From Shewanella benthica KT99 (GTDB lineage Bacteria > Pseudomonadota > Gammaproteobacteria > Enterobacterales > Shewanellaceae), in the NCBI RefSeq assembly GCF_000172075.1, contig NZ_ABIC01000005.1, forward strand, positions 1 to 64,000: a DNA stretch of 64,000 nt, written 5' to 3'. Positions 43,881 through 52,338 of this stretch are shown here, piece by piece; position 1 is the stretch's first letter, and each line of letters starts with the position of its first letter. The notes under the pieces were generated by a model. It was not told the DNA's origin and made no database searches. It saw only the letters and a list, made by a program, of their open reading frames with translations. A program made the translations under genes and the position numbers.

Positions 43881-46541
43881 ATGGATAATGTTAAAAAACT
43901 GTCAATGCTTGCACTGGCGATCGCCGCGGCTCTGCCTATGATGGCGAGCGCCGATATAATTATTAGTGAATACGTCGAAGGCGGCAGTTATAATAAGGCT
44001 ATCGAGCTGTACAATACGGGTGATATATCCGTCGATCTGGACGGTTATAAGCTAGTACGCTTCAAAGATGGTGCGGAAACATCATTAGACCTGGTGGCCT
44101 TAGATGGTCAGTCGATCGCTTCCAAATCTGTTAAGGTCATTACTCACCCAAGTGCCACTATCACTTTGGGCGCGAATGTCGATTCGATGACTGGTAATCT
44201 TCAATTCAATGGTGGTGACGCAGTTGCCCTCTTGAAAGACGGTGCTATTGTCGATGTTATCGGTACTATTCCTACGCCAAATGGCTGGGGATACGATAAG
44301 ACATTTCAACGTAATGACGATGTGACTGCGGCTAAAACCGTGTTTGATGCGGCGCAGTGGAGCGAACTTGCCAAGGATACTTTTAATGGTTTAGGTACTC
44401 GTAGCGGCATTTTTGTCGGTGGTGAAGTTGAGCCCGTTGAGCCATATGCCTGTATTGGTGATATTACCGCGATTTATGATATTCAGGGTGATGGCCAATA
44501 TAGTCCTCTGACATCGTCTTCATATCCTTTTCTTTCTGCCGATGCCGTACTGGTTAAAGGTGTGGTGACGGCTCGCTTGGATAAAAAGAAAGGCTTCTTT
44601 ATTCAAGAGGTAGTCGGTGATGGTTCGACTGCAACTTCCGATGGTATCTTTGTTTCATTAGGCGCAGTAGCACCAGCAGAAATCGTACCGGGTAAGCTAG
44701 TTTGTTTAGAAGGTAAAGTTAAAGAAAACTATAAGCAGACTGAAATCGTCGGTAACCCTGAAAAACTGGTTATTACCGGAGATGCAGAGCTTCCAGCTGT
44801 GATAGCTCTTGTTATCAATGATGGCGAAACCTTAGCCGATGCATTAGAGCGTCATGAAGGGATGAAGATTAAACTCGACTCCGGCAGTGATATGAAAGTC
44901 ACCAGCCCATATGGGTATGATGGACATGGAAATACCATGTCACTGTCTCACAAGGCACCTCTGTTTAAGGCTACTCAGGTTCACCCTGCAGGTTCTGAAG
45001 AGGCGGCGGCATTAGCGCTGGCTAACTCTAAGAATAAGTTGGTTATTGAAACTGGTCTCTCTGCACCTAATGGGCATATTGCTTATTTCCCTACCTTCAA
45101 TGCTGAAACCGGCTATATGCGTATTGGCGATCAGCTCAACAATATAGAAGGCATGGTTAACTACAGCTATAACGCCTATCGCTTATATGCGACCAATGAG
45201 ATTGTCGCCGGTGACTTCATCCGCGAAAATGACAGAGTCGGTACGGCTGAGATAGCGACTAAAGGTGATATTCGTGTTGCCAGCTTTAACGTGTTGAATC
45301 TGTTTACCAGTGACAGCGAAATTGGTGGCCCACTGAACCCAACCTGTGCAGATCAGGCCGATGCCGATGCGAGCCGAGGTTGTGGCCGTGGTGCTCACAC
45401 CCTTGATGAATACCTGCTGCAGCGTACTAAAATTGTTAATGCACTCATAGAGATGAATGCGGATATCGTTGGTTTGATGGAAATTGAAAATAATGGCTTT
45501 AGCGAGTCCAGTTCAATTCAGTATCTGTTGAATTCGATTAACGCAGAACTGCCAGCCATCGATGCATATCAATTTATCGAAGCAGCCGATGCCGATAAGT
45601 ACAAGGGTCAGTTTATCGGTAGTGATGCAATCGCCGTCGGTATTCTTTACCGCCCTAACAAGGTGAAGCCAACAGGTGATGCATTCATTATTGCTACACC
45701 TGAGCAGCACGCCGCCGAAGGGGTCGCGACCCGCGGAGAAGGTGACGATGTTGAAATTAGCCCTGGTTATGACAAGTATCAGCGACACAGTCTGGCGCAG
45801 ACATTCCAGATCCATGACGAGAAGTTAACTATTGTCGTTAACCATCTTAAGTCTAAAGGTTCTGGTTGTCTGGAAGATTGGTTGGAATTCTCTGAGAGTA
45901 AAGATCCAGCCGATCTGCAAGGCAAGTGTAATGAGTTCCGTGTATCTGCGGCCAAGGTTATCGGTGAAGCTATCAAAGATATCGAGGGTGATATCCTGGT
46001 TATTGGTGATTTAAATGCCTACGGTATGGAAGATCCGGTTCGCGTGTTAACCGATTATGATGCCGCGACGTCGACACGCGACGTTGTTACCGCATCATGG
46101 ACTACGATTAATGGCGAAGTCTATGAGCAAGAGGGGAGTGTGATTGAGAAAGGTTTCGGCCTTATCAACCTCAATACTCAGGCTCATGGGGCGGAAACCT
46201 ACAGTTATAGCTATGGCGGTGAGTTGGGTAACCTTGACCATGCCTTAGGCAACGCAAGCGTTGCAGCTAGACTGGTCGATATTCAGGACTGGCATATCAA
46301 CTCGGTTGAATCCAGCTTGTTTGAATATCCGAACAAGTACACGGGTGACTTGGTTAAGTCTGAGAATGTCTTTAGCTCTTCAGATCACGACCCTGTAATT
46401 GTCGCGTTAAGCTATCCAGCGCCGACTCCAGTTCCAACACCTGAACCAACTCCTGAACCTAAGAAAGATGATGGTGGTTCTTTAGGATATTTAGGCTTGG
46501 CAATGCTTTCATTACTTGGTTTACGTCGTCGTAAACACTAA
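43881..46541 (+). CDS. exeM: ExeM/NucH-type extracellular nuclease with GlyGly-CTERM tail
   Basis: 886 residues. Signal peptide 1 to about 24 (MMASA-DI), lamin-tail-like domain (about 25-140: IIISEYVEGGSYNKAIELYN), an OB-type region (about 190-440), then an endonuclease/exonuclease/phosphatase domain (about 465-840) with RVASFNVLNLF, MEIENNG, VNHLKSKGSG, IGDLNAYGMEDP and SSSDHDPV. After a Pro/Thr/Glu linker comes a GlyGly-CTERM tail (GGSLGYLGLAMLSLLGLRRRKH): a sorting signal cut by rhombosortase. It degrades extracellular DNA, relevant to biofilm turnover and phosphate supply. Gene name by analogy with S. oneidensis ExeM. Confidence 0.9.
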   Translation: MDNVKKLSMLALAIAAALPMMASADIIISEYVEGGSYNKAIELYNTGDISVDLDGYKLVRFKDGAETSLDLVALDGQSIASKSVKVITHPSATITLGANVDSMTGNLQFNGGDAVALLKDGAIVDVIGTIPTPNGWGYDKTFQRNDDVTAAKTVFDAAQWSELAKDTFNGLGTRSGIFVGGEVEPVEPYACIGDITAIYDIQGDGQYSPLTSSSYPFLSADAVLVKGVVTARLDKKKGFFIQEVVGDGSTATSDGIFVSLGAVAPAEIVPGKLVCLEGKVKENYKQTEIVGNPEKLVITGDAELPAVIALVINDGETLADALERHEGMKIKLDSGSDMKVTSPYGYDGHGNTMSLSHKAPLFKATQVHPAGSEEAAALALANSKNKLVIETGLSAPNGHIAYFPTFNAETGYMRIGDQLNNIEGMVNYSYNAYRLYATNEIVAGDFIRENDRVGTAEIATKGDIRVASFNVLNLFTSDSEIGGPLNPTCADQADADASRGCGRGAHTLDEYLLQRTKIVNALIEMNADIVGLMEIENNGFSESSSIQYLLNSINAELPAIDAYQFIEAADADKYKGQFIGSDAIAVGILYRPNKVKPTGDAFIIATPEQHAAEGVATRGEGDDVEISPGYDKYQRHSLAQTFQIHDEKLTIVVNHLKSKGSGCLEDWLEFSESKDPADLQGKCNEFRVSAAKVIGEAIKDIEGDILVIGDLNAYGMEDPVRVLTDYDAATSTRDVVTASWTTINGEVYEQEGSVIEKGFGLINLNTQAHGAETYSYSYGGELGNLDHALGNASVAARLVDIQDWHINSVESSLFEYPNKYTGDLVKSENVFSSSDHDPVIVALSYPAPTPVPTPEPTPEPKKDDGGSLGYLGLAMLSLLGLRRRKH

Positions 46542-46570
46542 TTATTGAGATGACTCATTGTTAATCATAA

Positions 46571-46603
46571 ACCGCCTTTAATTCATTAAAGGCGGTTTTT
46601 TTC
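46571..46603 (+). terminator. Terminator of the exeM gene
   Basis: ACCGCCTTTAAT - tc - ATTAAAGGCGGTTTTTTT, a very strong hairpin 30 bases after the stop. The remaining 250 bases up to the thioesterase gene show no gene. Confidence 0.95.
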
Positions 46604-46854
46604 TTGGCCATATCCTAGTCATTCTTGTTCTATTTGGTGCTATACCAGCAATTTATCAGTATTTGTCGGTTTTATATGGGGGGAGTCTCTTTTCTCTATT
46701 TTCATTGCGTTCAGTTGTAGGGTTTTACACTATCTAACCTATAGAAATGGTATGACAGCTAGGCCAGCCTTAGCTTTTTACTCCTCTTATCTGTTTAAAC
46801 TTACAGCGCTAGCCAGTAGACTGTGGCTTAATTATCAGAAGAATGGATGTAGTG

Positions 46855-47292
46855 ATGAGTATTTGGTTTAGACCGGTGAGCCTGGAAGATTGCGCTAAAA
46901 TGGATGCGGGCATGCATGGCAAGGGCACCTTGATGCAAACTATGGGCATCAAGATCACCGAAATTGGGGATGATTATATGGTGGCGACTATGCCTGCCTC
47001 TCCTGAGGTTCATAATCCACTGGGAATCGTCCACGGCGGAGCCAATGTGGCATTGGCGGAAACGGTTGCCAGTTATGCGGCAAACTTCGCCGTAGATTTT
47101 GAGAATTACTACTGTGTCGGCCAAGAGATCAATGCCAATCATCTTAAAGCATCTAGAAATGGCACCTTGACTGCGACGGCAAAGCCGGTGCATTTAGGTA
47201 AGCGAAGCTCAGTATGGGAGATACTTATCCATAACAGCGGCGGTGATCTTTGCTGCATCTCACGCATGACAGCAGCCGTGGTTAAGCGTTAG
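46855..47292 (+). CDS. PaaI/MenI-type hotdog-fold thioesterase
   Basis: 145 residues. The hotdog thioesterase core is HNPLGIVHGGANVALAETVASYAAN, with the HGG helix start, followed by VGQEINANHLKASRNGTLTATAKPVHLGKRSSVWEI. This is the pattern of 1,4-dihydroxy-2-naphthoyl-CoA thioesterase (MenI/YdiI) and related enzymes; the exact acyl-CoA cannot be decided. ATG 46855 (MSIWFRP) with GGA seven bases upstream is preferred to ATG 46843. Confidence 0.85.
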   Translation: MSIWFRPVSLEDCAKMDAGMHGKGTLMQTMGIKITEIGDDYMVATMPASPEVHNPLGIVHGGANVALAETVASYAANFAVDFENYYCVGQEINANHLKASRNGTLTATAKPVHLGKRSSVWEILIHNSGGDLCCISRMTAAVVKR

Positions 47293-47364
47293 TGATACAG
47301 GCTTTAATGCACTAAACTTGTTATCTAGGTTTGAATCGATTGTTAGCTGTGGGGAATAGGTAAA

Positions 47365-47613
47365 ATGGATAGTGCAACAATTTGGGAGTGGGTCGGCTAC
47401 TTAGCCTCAGTGGTGGTAGCCATTTCGCTGATGATGTCGAATATTAAAAAGTTACGCTGGTGGAACCTGATCGGTGCTGGCCTTTTTGTCGCTTATGGTT
47501 TGGCCATCGATGCCATACCTGTGGCTTTGGTCAACTTCTTTATTGTATTGATCGATGCTTATTATATAGTCAAAATTTATAAAGCCGAAAAGTCGATTAA
47601 CCAACAGCCTTGA
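47365..47613 (+). CDS. YgjV-like small inner membrane protein
   Basis: 82 residues with three hydrophobic helices (WVGYLASVVVAISLMMS, LRWWNLIGAGLFVAYGLAI, IPVALVNFFIVLIDAYYIV). The NxxKLRWWNLIGxxLFVxYG pattern occurs in the YgjV/Imp family and in related half-size proteins, whose function is not known. Transcribed after the thioesterase gene, 72 bases apart, possibly together, ending at the hairpin 47685. Confidence 0.6.
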   Translation: MDSATIWEWVGYLASVVVAISLMMSNIKKLRWWNLIGAGLFVAYGLAIDAIPVALVNFFIVLIDAYYIVKIYKAEKSINQQP

Positions 47614-47684
47614 GCTAGCCTCTAGCCTTCGCTGAGTTGAATAGACAGCTCTGAGCTAATTAGAAGCCTTGCGCTGAATAATTG

Positions 47685-47722
47685 GAGCCAGTTAACTGCA
47701 GACGTTAGCTGGCTCTTGTTTT
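47685..47722 (+). terminator. Terminator after the YgjV-like gene
   Basis: GAGCCAGttAAC - tgcagac - GTTagCTGGCTC followed by TTGTTTTATT. Confidence 0.85.
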
Positions 47723-48260
47723 ATTACAGATGTTCATTATCTCTAATGAAATCTATCGTTTTCTGGTTTTAACTATCTGTTTCCAAATGGCTGATTTCAA
47801 CCTGCTGTTTTTAATGGCAATAGTGTTCACCCTCCAGCGTTTACCCTCTGGTTTTATCACCTTGTTCAACATATCTCTCTACGAGACCACCTTTCACTAG
47901 AGCTTAACTATTTATGTGTATTTTGTTGATTTACATCAGCATTAATACCAATAAAAGGCGTAACCTCCAATAGTGATAATGTCTTTCTTTGTCGGTATCT
48001 GTGAGTTATCTCTCATATCTCTAATCTTTAAAGTGAATTAGGTTAATCTATTTTAATCGTTTTTATTCATTTCATTTTTGAACTAATATTTATTCATCGA
48101 CAGGGTTTATGTGAAGGTTTCTAGAGCTAAGCGGCTTAACGAAAGCGAAATGGATCAATAACTATGGCCACAATATTTGATGTTATCGAAGACTGGTTGA
48201 ACTAATCGACCAGTACGACTGAATTAGAAAATTAATGAATAACAAGCATTGGAGAATAAT
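47723..48260 (+). other. Long upstream region of the catalase gene
   Basis: 538 bases, AT-rich. Near its end ATG 48164 opens a 14-codon frame (MATIFDVIEDWLN) followed by a small dyad (tggttgaactaatcgacca). This could be a leader peptide or chance. No sure OxyR site can be pointed to by eye. Confidence 0.4.
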
Positions 48261-49727
48261 ATGACTAAAGAAGCTAACTACTTAACCAGCCAAAATGGCG
48301 CGCCTGTTGCGGACGATCAAAATTCAATGACGGCAGGTGAGCGCGGCCCGGTACTATTACAAGACTTTCATCTGTTAGAAAAACTTGCTCATTTTAACCG
48401 AGAGCGTATTCCTGAGCGTATAGTGCATGCCAAAGGCACGGGTGTTTACGGTACTTTTACCCTGACCAAAGACATGAGCGATTATACTATTGCCGATCAC
48501 TTCAATGGTGTCGGCAAACAAACTGAAACCTTTATTCGTTTCTCGACCGTGGGCGGCGAGATGGGATCGGCCGATGCTGAGCGCGATCCTCGTGGTTTCG
48601 GTTTACGTTTCTATACGGCCCGTGGTAATCACGACATAGTGGGCAATAATACCCCGACTTTTTTCTTGCGTGATGGCATCAAGTTTCCGGACTTTATTCA
48701 TACTCAGAAGCGTAATCCGCAGACTAATTTGAAAGATCCACAAGCCATGTGGGATTTTTGGGCATTGAATCCCGAAGCCCTGCATCAGGTGACAATCTTG
48801 ATGTCGGATCGCGGCATTCCGGCTAACTATCGTCAGATGAATGGCTATGGTTCACATACCTATTCGCTGTGGAATGATAAAGGCGAGCGTTTCTGGGTTA
48901 AGTTCCATTTCAAGACTAAGCAAGGCATAGCGAATTTGACCCCAGAGCAGGCCGATATTCTTAAAGGGATTGATCCTGACTCATCTCAACGCGACATGGT
49001 CGCGGCAATTGCTGACGGTAACTTCCCTCGTTGGGCGGTTAAGGTGCAAATTATGCCAGAAGCCGATGCCAACACCTATCATATCAATCCATTCGATCTG
49101 ACTAAGGTATGGCCACACGCCGATTATCCACTGATTGAGATTGGTGAACTTGAGCTTAATCGCATGCCTGAGAACTACTTCGCCGAAGTAGAGCAGGTCG
49201 CATTAGCCCCGAGTAACTTAGTACCGGGTGTGGGTGCATCACCGGATAAGATGTTGCAGGCTCGCTTGTTTGCTTATGCTGATGCACAAAGATACAGAAT
49301 AGGCACTAACTATAATCAGCTGCCGGTGAATTGCCCGCACGCTACTAAGGCAAATCACCACCAACGCGCCGGTGCCATGGCGGGAACTCAATGTCCCTAT
49401 AACGGCAGCCAAACCGGTGGAGATGCGAGTCCAAACTACGGGCCGAACAGCACAGAGTCTGCGTTAGTCGAGCCGAGTACTTTTGCCGAGCCAGCACTGC
49501 GTCTCGATGGTGAAGCCGATAGATACAGCCGTTATAATCAGGATGACTTTGCTCAGGCTGGCAACCTGTACCGTATTTTCCCTGAAGATGAGAAGGCCAG
49601 GTTGATCACCACTATCTGTGGTAGCTTGAGTCAGACGACGCTGGATGTGCAGCAGACCATGGTCGAGCATTTTACCAAGGCGGATGCAGATTACGGTAAG
49701 CGTATCAAGCAGACGTTGGGCTTGTAA
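48261..49727 (+). CDS. katB: Monofunctional haem catalase (small-subunit, clade 3)
   Basis: 488 residues. Decomposes hydrogen peroxide. Distal His region RIVHAKGTGVYGTF, FIRFSTVGGEMGSADAERDPRGFGLRFYT, NTPTFFLRDGIKFPDFIH, proximal haem-Tyr segment RLFAYADAQRYRIG, NADPH-clade features, no C-terminal flavodoxin domain. ATG 48261 with GGAG six bases upstream; the TTG at 48249 is rejected. Bidirectional terminator downstream. Symbol follows S. oneidensis usage; katA would serve as well. Confidence 0.94.
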   Translation: MTKEANYLTSQNGAPVADDQNSMTAGERGPVLLQDFHLLEKLAHFNRERIPERIVHAKGTGVYGTFTLTKDMSDYTIADHFNGVGKQTETFIRFSTVGGEMGSADAERDPRGFGLRFYTARGNHDIVGNNTPTFFLRDGIKFPDFIHTQKRNPQTNLKDPQAMWDFWALNPEALHQVTILMSDRGIPANYRQMNGYGSHTYSLWNDKGERFWVKFHFKTKQGIANLTPEQADILKGIDPDSSQRDMVAAIADGNFPRWAVKVQIMPEADANTYHINPFDLTKVWPHADYPLIEIGELELNRMPENYFAEVEQVALAPSNLVPGVGASPDKMLQARLFAYADAQRYRIGTNYNQLPVNCPHATKANHHQRAGAMAGTQCPYNGSQTGGDASPNYGPNSTESALVEPSTFAEPALRLDGEADRYSRYNQDDFAQAGNLYRIFPEDEKARLITTICGSLSQTTLDVQQTMVEHFTKADADYGKRIKQTLGL

Positions 49728-49752
49728 TAAAAAAAGCTAATAGATAAAAGGT

Positions 49753-49785
49753 AAGGCTCTAGTTCCTAGGAACTAGAGCCTTTTT
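49753..49785. terminator. Bidirectional terminator between catalase and TMEM165 genes
   Basis: AAGGCTCTAGTTCCTAGGAACTAGAGCCTT is a perfect palindrome with T runs on the plus side, and the A run (aaaag) gives the T run on the minus side. It serves two convergent genes. Confidence 0.9.
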
Positions 49786-49795
49786 ACTTTTCTTG

Positions 49796-50362
49796 TTAAA
49801 ACAATAGTGTCGCTACACCGAGTAGTGCAAACAATACGGCGCATCCTCGATGGATCAGGGTCAGGGGTAATTTTTCTGCGCTGAAGTTGCCGGCTATGAC
49901 CACAGGGACGTTAGCGATAAGCATGCCTAAGGTGGTGCCCATGACGACTATAGCTAGAGCATCATATTTCGCCGCTAATACCACAGTGGCAATTTGAGTC
50001 TTGTCGCCCATCTCGGCGATAAAAAACAGAATGAAAGTGGCAATGAAAGGCCCCATCTTGTAGAAACGACTCTCTTCACAATCGACCTTGTCGGGGATCA
50101 ATACCCACAGAGCGATAGAAAAAAATGAAGCGGCGACTAAGTAGCGGGCCAGTTCCGGGCTAATCAAGCCAACGGCCCAATTACCTAGCCAGGCGGCGCC
50201 AAAGTGGTTGAGCAGAGTCGACAGAAAAATACCGAGAATAATTGCCGTTTTACTGCCCTTTATGTGGCTAAATCTGGCGGCGAGTATGAGGGCTAACAGC
50301 TGAGTTTTGTCACCGATTTCGGCGATAGCAACCGTGAAGGTTGAGGCGAGTAGTGCTTCCAA
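49796..50362 (-). CDS. TMEM165/GDT1 (UPF0016) family manganese exporter
   Basis: 188 residues, six hydrophobic helices in two repeats, each with the signature E-x-G-D-K-T: AEIGDKTQLLAL near the start and AEMGDKTQIATVV in the middle. Members move Mn2+ (or Ca2+) out of the cytoplasm (MneA of Vibrio). The 5' leader carries a yybP-ykoY manganese riboswitch, which strongly supports the manganese role. ATG 50362 with GGAAG upstream. Confidence 0.9.
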   Translation of the reverse strand: MEALLASTFTVAIAEIGDKTQLLALILAARFSHIKGSKTAIILGIFLSTLLNHFGAAWLGNWAVGLISPELARYLVAASFFSIALWVLIPDKVDCEESRFYKMGPFIATFILFFIAEMGDKTQIATVVLAAKYDALAIVVMGTTLGMLIANVPVVIAGNFSAEKLPLTLIHRGCAVLFALLGVATLLF

Positions 50363-50420
50363 GAGACTTCCTTATAGGGGGGCAACAATCTGAGTACAGA
50401 AAACCGGCCCCCCTTTTTTA

Positions 50421-50590
50421 TGGGCGGTCACTGCACTCAGGTCTTGCAAAACAATATGAGTCATCACGTCATATTGTTGTGAGCACCATGGCGTTGTGGC
50501 CAAGTATGTTGACACTCACTCAATCTTTGCCTCGAAGTAAATCGATTCAGACAACAAAGATTGCTCGCTACTCCCCTGAAGTAGAGGCGA
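50421..50590 (-). promoter_or_regulatory. yybP-ykoY manganese riboswitch
   Basis: Minus-strand leader of the TMEM165 gene. Conserved 5' block AGGGGAGTAGC (50566-50577), a helix caatctttg...caaagattg, further paired arms (caacaatatgacg... catattgttttg) and the conserved 3' block GCAAGACCTG (50439-50448) followed by GTGACCGCCC. These are the hallmarks of the Mn2+-sensing yybP-ykoY aptamer. Downstream, GGGGGGC...GCCCCCC (about 50380-50416) closes just before the ribosome site and may be the expression platform. Confidence 0.85.
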
Positions 50591-50592
50591 GC

Positions 50593-50620
50593 ATTATACA
50601 TTTTGAGGGTCGAGTGGCAA
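50593..50620 (-). promoter_or_regulatory. Sigma-70 promoter of the riboswitch transcript
   Basis: Minus strand -35 TTGCCA (50620-50615), 16-base spacer, -10 TATAAT (50598-50593). Predicted start near 50585, just before the aptamer. Confidence 0.7.
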
Positions 50621-50871
50621 TCTCTGAGTGCTAGAATTGATGATTATATTGAGTGAAAAAATCTCAGGTAACGTAAGTGTTTCCCCCTTGTTGGAAACTT
50701 ACTGAGCCAGTGTTCAAACTTGTTTACAGCTGTTATAGATGGCTTGCTCACTAGGTTTGTAGCTGTTAATGTCCCTAGCAGTCATTTTAGAGAAAGAGCT
50801 CTCCTTCAAAGTTGTTCTAAATCTGAACTACCAAAAATGTAGAATAAAAATATATCTAACAGGACAATTTT

Positions 50872-52071
50872 GTGAATTTAAAAATGCTCGGCTCCATCGC
50901 TATCGTTGCGGGAACTGCAATCGGTGGTGGTATGTTAGCCCTACCTTTAGCGACTGCTTCTTTGGGTACATTACCTGCGTTTCTCTTGCTCGTTGTGATC
51001 TGGGGGATCTCCATCTATACATCTCTGCTGATGTTAGAGATCAACTTACGCACTAGAGTCGGTGATAACGTCCATGCCATTACCGGCAAGATTTTAGGCA
51101 AAGTCGGTCAGTTAATTCAGGGGGCCTCATTTATGAGCCTACTGTTTGCCTTGACTATGGTATATCTGATGGGCGGCTCGTCTCTGCTCGAGACTCGCTT
51201 CGAGCCTCTGGGTATCACCATGAATAATCAGGTGGCTGTGTTGTTATTCACTGTCATCTTCGGCGGCTTGATAGCCGTTGGGGTCAAATGGATCGATAAG
51301 GTTTCCCGCGTCCTCTTTACATCCATGGTGGTACTCTTAGTGATCGTGGTGGCCTTCTTACTCCCTGACGTGGATATGTCTGCGCTGCTAACCAGCACAG
51401 GTAGTGAGCTTGTTTCTGGCAGCGAATTGAACAACTTATGGTTGGCAGCTATTCCTATCGTATTCACCTCGTTTGGTTTCCATGTGTGTATCGCGACCAT
51501 AGTGCGCTACTTAGATGGCGATGCCGTATCGTTACGTAAAATTTTGATTATTGGTTCCACCATACCGCTCGTCAGCTATATGCTCTGGCTGATGGTGACT
51601 TTAGGTACCTTAGGCGGCGACAGGGTATATGGCTTCGAGGGATCATTACCCGTGTTGGTGATGGCTTTACAAGGTCTGGCAAATTCAGAGATTTTGAAGC
51701 AATGTATCGATATCTTCGCTAACTTGGCGCTGATCACTTCCTTCCTGGGTGTGACCATGAGTCTGTTTGACTATGTGGCTGAGTTGACACGAGCTAGAGA
51801 TGATATTGCGGGCCGGGCTAAGACCTGGCTTATCACCTTTATTCCGCCACTGCTGTGTGCGCTTTATTATCCAGAGGGTTTCATACAGGTGCTGGGTTTT
51901 GCTGCTATTCCTTTGGTGATCATGATCATCTTCCTGCCGATTGCCATGGCACTGAAGCAGCGTAAACAGAATCTGGGAGGCTATCAGGTCGCTGGTGGTA
52001 GTGCGGCTCTGGGTGTTGCAGGTGTATTAGGCGCTGTAATTATTACCGCTCAGTTACTGGTTGCACTATAA
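50872..52071 (+). CDS. Aromatic amino acid transporter (Mtr/TnaB/TyrP family)
   Basis: 399 residues, 11 predicted membrane helices. The N-terminal GSIAIVAGTAIGGGMLALPLATA is the HAAAP-family signature; further SFGFHVCIATIVRYLDGD and ALITSFLGVTMSLFDYVAE. Proton symport of tryptophan or tyrosine is the family role; the exact substrate is not readable. GTG 50872 with AGGA seven bases upstream. Terminator at 52200. The 280 bases before it hold no gene. Confidence 0.88.
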   Translation: MNLKMLGSIAIVAGTAIGGGMLALPLATASLGTLPAFLLLVVIWGISIYTSLLMLEINLRTRVGDNVHAITGKILGKVGQLIQGASFMSLLFALTMVYLMGGSSLLETRFEPLGITMNNQVAVLLFTVIFGGLIAVGVKWIDKVSRVLFTSMVVLLVIVVAFLLPDVDMSALLTSTGSELVSGSELNNLWLAAIPIVFTSFGFHVCIATIVRYLDGDAVSLRKILIIGSTIPLVSYMLWLMVTLGTLGGDRVYGFEGSLPVLVMALQGLANSEILKQCIDIFANLALITSFLGVTMSLFDYVAELTRARDDIAGRAKTWLITFIPPLLCALYYPEGFIQVLGFAAIPLVIMIIFLPIAMALKQRKQNLGGYQVAGGSAALGVAGVLGAVIITAQLLVAL

Positions 52072-52199
52072 GTTGTTGGGCTATAAGCCCAAGCTGATGG
52101 CAAGCTAAGTTAAGTTTTTCCTTTTAAATAGCGTTGAGTTTTACTTGAAATAGTAAGGGGATAAGTCAAAGCCTGTCTTAATGGCGGTGGCATATGATA

Positions 52200-52243
52200 A
52201 AGTCGGGTCCGAATAGTAATATTTGGCTCGGCTTTTTTATTGC
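52200..52243 (+). terminator. Probable terminator of the transporter gene
   Basis: A hairpin with several G-T pairs (AGTCGGGTCCGAAT ... ATTTGGCTCGGCT) followed by TTTTTT. Confidence 0.65.
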
Positions 52244-52338
52244 CTGAGTTTTAGCAAGATGGCTATATGCTACATAAACAAGCACAAGTAAAACAGAATA
52301 AGAATTATCACTAATAATTAAAAAATGGACTTAACAAA

